Origin: Jiangella anatolica
GTDB taxonomy: Bacteria > Actinomycetota > Actinomycetes > Jiangellales > Jiangellaceae
DNA length: 51,460 nt
Reading direction: 5' to 3'
NCBI RefSeq assembly: GCF_003236295.1
Contig: NZ_POTW01000044.1
Span: 1 to 51,460 of the forward strand
Of this stretch, positions 49,247 through 51,460 are shown in pieces; the stretch's first letter is position 1; every line of letters starts with the position of its first letter. The notes below the pieces were generated by a model. It did not search any database and was not told the DNA's origin. It saw nothing but the letters and a program-made list of their open reading frames with translations. Position numbers and translations under genes: made by a program.

Positions 49247-51460
49247 TCAGCCGGTCAGACCTCCCGTCCCGGCCGACCGCCGGCGGGTGACGACGAGGGC
49301 GGTGCCGCCGACGATGATCAGCAGGCCACCGGCCAGCAACAGCAGCGCCGACATCCCGCTGCCGGTGTCGGCGAGGTCGTCGTCGCCACCGTTGTTGTCG
49401 TCGTCATCGTCGTCGTCGCCCGGCGGGTTGCCCGGCGGGTTGCCCGGCGGGTTGCCCGGAGGCGTCTGCGGCGGCGTCGGCGGGTCGACCGGGGCGCAGG
49501 CGTCCGCGTCCAGGTCGTGGCCGTTGTGGTCGAGCAGCCCCACGTTGGCCAGCCCACCGGTCTCACCAGCACCCGGGTTGTCCGCGCACTGGACCGACTC
49601 GGCGGTCGCCGTGGCCGGGTCGACCGTGACCGCGACCGTCACCTCGTAGGTGTGCGTCGCGCCCACGTCGATCGTGACGTCACCGGTGATCGCGTTCTCC
49701 GGCGCGTCGGGCTCCTCACCCTGGCCGGTGAACGTGTCCAGCACCGGGATGTCACCCGGTTCGGTGTTCGACGGGGTCACGTCGACGACCTCGATGCCGG
49801 CGCCGAAGTAGAACTGGTCGCTGAGGACGTAGTCCCCGGCGGCGGCGCCGTCGTTGAGCACCTCCAGCTGGTAGGTGATGGTGTAGGCGTTCGTGCCGGT
49901 CGACGTCGGACCGGACGCGATCGTCTTGTCCAGGTGGATCGACGGCAGGTCGGCGCAGTCGGTGTCGGTGACCTCGTCGCCGCCCTCGGTGGTGAGGGTG
50001 GCGCCGTTGTTCAGACCGCCGTTCTCCCAGTTGTCGCCGGGCTCACCCGCACACGCCGCCGCAGTGTTGCCGTCGTCGTCCACCTCGAACGACGCGGGGA
50101 CGTCGGCGACGACGGTGATGGTGTAGACGTGCGGCGCGTAGCCCTCGTCGTTCATCCCCGGCAGCGTCACGTCCGTCGCGATGACGGTGTCCTCGAGACC
50201 GTCCCAGTCCTCGTTCACGTCCACGCCCTCGGGGTAGTCCGTGACCTCGGCGTAGTCGACCTCGACGGTGTCGCCGAACAGCAGCTCGTCCTCGAGGTCG
50301 TAGGTGGTCTCGCCCGGCAGCAGGTTGTTCACCGTGAGCTGGTAGACGACCTGCCACTGGCCGTCGTCGACCGGCTCCGCGGAGACCAGCTCCTTGTCGA
50401 GGTCCGGCTCACCGAGCGAGAGGCACGCCTCGTCGTCATCGGTCAGGTCGTTGTGCTCGATGCCGGTGCTGTTGGCCAGCCCGCCGTTCTCGCCGGAGTC
50501 CGGCTCGGGGCAGGTCATCGACTCCTCGGTCAGCGTCTCCTCGTCCAGCGAGAAGACCACCTGCACCTGGTAGGTGTGCACCCCGCCGGCGGCGAGAGGC
50601 ACATCCTCGGCGATGACGTTGACCGGGTCGCCCTCCGGCCCCTGGCCGGTCCAGGTGTCCAGCGCGGTGACGCCTTCCGGCGTCGTGATGACGTCGGAGG
50701 ACTCGACGACGATGCCCTCGCCGTACCGGAGCTGGTCACTGATGGTGTAGTCGCCGTCACCCGCGCCCGTGTTCGACGCGACCAGGTCGTAGGTGATCGT
50801 CCACGTGCCGTCGCCGTTGGCGGTCGGCCCGCTGCTGATCGTCTTCTCGATGTCGATCGACGGCAGCGGCGCGCAGGCCTGGTCGTCCTCGGTCAGGCCC
50901 GACTCGTCGGTCAGCGTCGACGTGTTGTTGAACGCCGTGTCCGTCGTCGGGTCCTCACCCTCCGCCGGGCACGCCGTCGGGTCCGCGTCACCCTCACCGG
51001 GCACGAGCTGCAGCGGCGCTTCCGCGATCACCGTCAGCTCGTAGTGGTGCGGCGCGTAGCCCTCGTCGTCGGTGCCCAGGAGCGGGACACCCTCGGTGAT
51101 GACCAGCTGGTCCTGCCCGTTCCACGGCGGGTCGAACAGCGTGGCCTCGGCCGGCGACGCGGTCACGTCGGCGGACACGATGGTGACCTGGTCGGTGAAG
51201 TGCAGCTCGTCCGACAGGTCGTACGACGTCGCCTGGACGCCCTTGTTCGTCACGTCGATGCCGTAGACGATCTCCCACTGGCCGTTGCCGATCGGCGTGG
51301 CCGAGATGAGCGACTTCACGTGCGTCGGCTGGCCGACCTCACGGCACTCGGTGTCGGTGTCCGGGTACCCGTTGAACGACGAGTTGGCGTCGTTGTAGAG
51401 CCCCGTGCCCTCTTCACCCTCGCCGCCGGCCAGCGTGCAGTCCGACGGGTCGGGCTGGGC
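49247..51460 (-). CDS. Cell-wall surface protein with alternating beta-sandwich repeats and LAxTG anchor (5' end outside window)
   Basis: At least 737 residues; the frame is open to the window edge and the repeat pattern continues past the first internal GTG, so the start is outside. Two kinds of about 150-residue repeat alternate. One has GQWQVVYQLTVNN, then PGMNDEGYAPHVYTITV. The other has DKTISSGPT..TWTITYDLVASNTG, then DTWTGQGPE and HTYQVQV, in the style of DUF11-like stalk domains. Each is very acidic with paired Cys. A PPGNPPGN and Asp-rich linker leads to LADTGS, one membrane segment and an RRR tail: the LAxTG signal of class E sortases. It is a stalk-like wall protein; binding partner unknown. 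Confidence 0.88.
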   Translation of the reverse strand, partial: AQPDPSDCTLAGGEGEEGTGLYNDANSSFNGYPDTDTECREVGQPTHVKSLISATPIGNGQWEIVYGIDVTNKGVQATSYDLSDELHFTDQVTIVSADVTASPAEATLFDPPWNGQDQLVITEGVPLLGTDDEGYAPHHYELTVIAEAPLQLVPGEGDADPTACPAEGEDPTTDTAFNNTSTLTDESGLTEDDQACAPLPSIDIEKTISSGPTANGDGTWTITYDLVASNTGAGDGDYTISDQLRYGEGIVVESSDVITTPEGVTALDTWTGQGPEGDPVNVIAEDVPLAAGGVHTYQVQVVFSLDEETLTEESMTCPEPDSGENGGLANSTGIEHNDLTDDDEACLSLGEPDLDKELVSAEPVDDGQWQVVYQLTVNNLLPGETTYDLEDELLFGDTVEVDYAEVTDYPEGVDVNEDWDGLEDTVIATDVTLPGMNDEGYAPHVYTITVVADVPASFEVDDDGNTAAACAGEPGDNWENGGLNNGATLTTEGGDEVTDTDCADLPSIHLDKTIASGPTSTGTNAYTITYQLEVLNDGAAAGDYVLSDQFYFGAGIEVVDVTPSNTEPGDIPVLDTFTGQGEEPDAPENAITGDVTIDVGATHTYEVTVAVTVDPATATAESVQCADNPGAGETGGLANVGLLDHNGHDLDADACAPVDPPTPPQTPPGNPPGNPPGNPPGDDDDDDDNNGGDDDLADTGSGMSALLLLAGGLLIIVGGTALVVTRRRSAGTGGLTG
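49419..49454. repeat. Three tandem 12-bp units in the surface-protein linker
   Basis: CCCGGCGGGTTG occurs three times without a break, coding for the PGNPPGNP linker before the Asp run. Copy number in such linkers can vary by slippage, which would alter stalk length. Confidence 0.85.

Overview
This is about 51 kb of very GC-rich DNA from an actinomycete (Actinomycetota). The evidence is GTG starts, twin-arginine lipoproteins, GAF-ANTAR regulators, a baeRF2/Rv2629-type protein, a sortase-E-like LAxTG surface protein and several probable leaderless genes. A soil or plant-associated saprophyte such as a Jiangella-like genus would fit, but the sequence alone does not fix the genus. All calls come from reading the sequence and recalled family motifs; no database search was run.

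Layout. (1) 1-635: the 5' end of an IS481-type transposase, and next to it the wreck of an Abi-like gene that has lost its start and its middle. (2) 638-17269: a glycan-use locus. One long leftward operon carries two FAD-dependent oxidoreductases, a GH38 alpha-mannosidase, a Tat-exported GDSL esterase, a Tat lipoprotein binding protein, two LplB/YtcP-type permeases and a Tat-exported beta-helix protein. The divergent unit carries a third FAD oxidoreductase and a LacI regulator. A shared control region contains a perfect palindrome that is a good candidate LacI operator. (3) 17292-17994: two small genes, one unknown and one TfoX-N. (4) 17998-29370: a second carbohydrate locus. Leftward are a sugar-binding lipoprotein, two permeases, a 960-residue fusion of a ceramidase-like domain with a GH13 glucosidase, an enolase-superfamily dehydratase-like enzyme and a DegT-type PLP enzyme. 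Rightward are a GntR regulator, an SDR, an ASRT-family small-molecule-binding protein and an MDR dehydrogenase. The two arms diverge from promoters that share one palindromic -35 region.

(5) 29371-34406: a NarL-type two-component system, then divergently an ABC-2 exporter whose first permease carries a large extracytoplasmic insert. (6) 34407-36952: a LysR regulator and a divergent MFS exporter with a T-N11-A box between them. (7) 36978-39556: a G5/excalibur lipoprotein, two small charged proteins and a baeRF2-family protein. (8) 39587-42569: three GAF-ANTAR proteins and a TetR regulator. (9) 42736-48865: two large, divergent ATPase-LuxR (MalT/LAL-like) regulators and an ECF sigma factor. (10) 48928-49206: an intergenic array of hairpins built from a 13-bp word. 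(11) 49247-51460: the 3' part of a repetitive surface protein.

How the genes work together. Both sugar loci have binding protein plus two permeases but no ATPase gene, so a shared MsmX-type ATPase elsewhere is expected. Locus 2 combines secreted cleavage and de-esterification with cytoplasmic alpha-mannosidase and three flavoenzymes, which suggests oxidative processing of an unusual mannoside-containing glycan. Locus 4 joins import and glucosidase cleavage to oxidation and dehydration of the released sugar or polyol. The most novel-looking items are the three-flavoenzyme glycan locus, the ceramidase-GH13 fusion with its ASRT partner, and the hairpin array.
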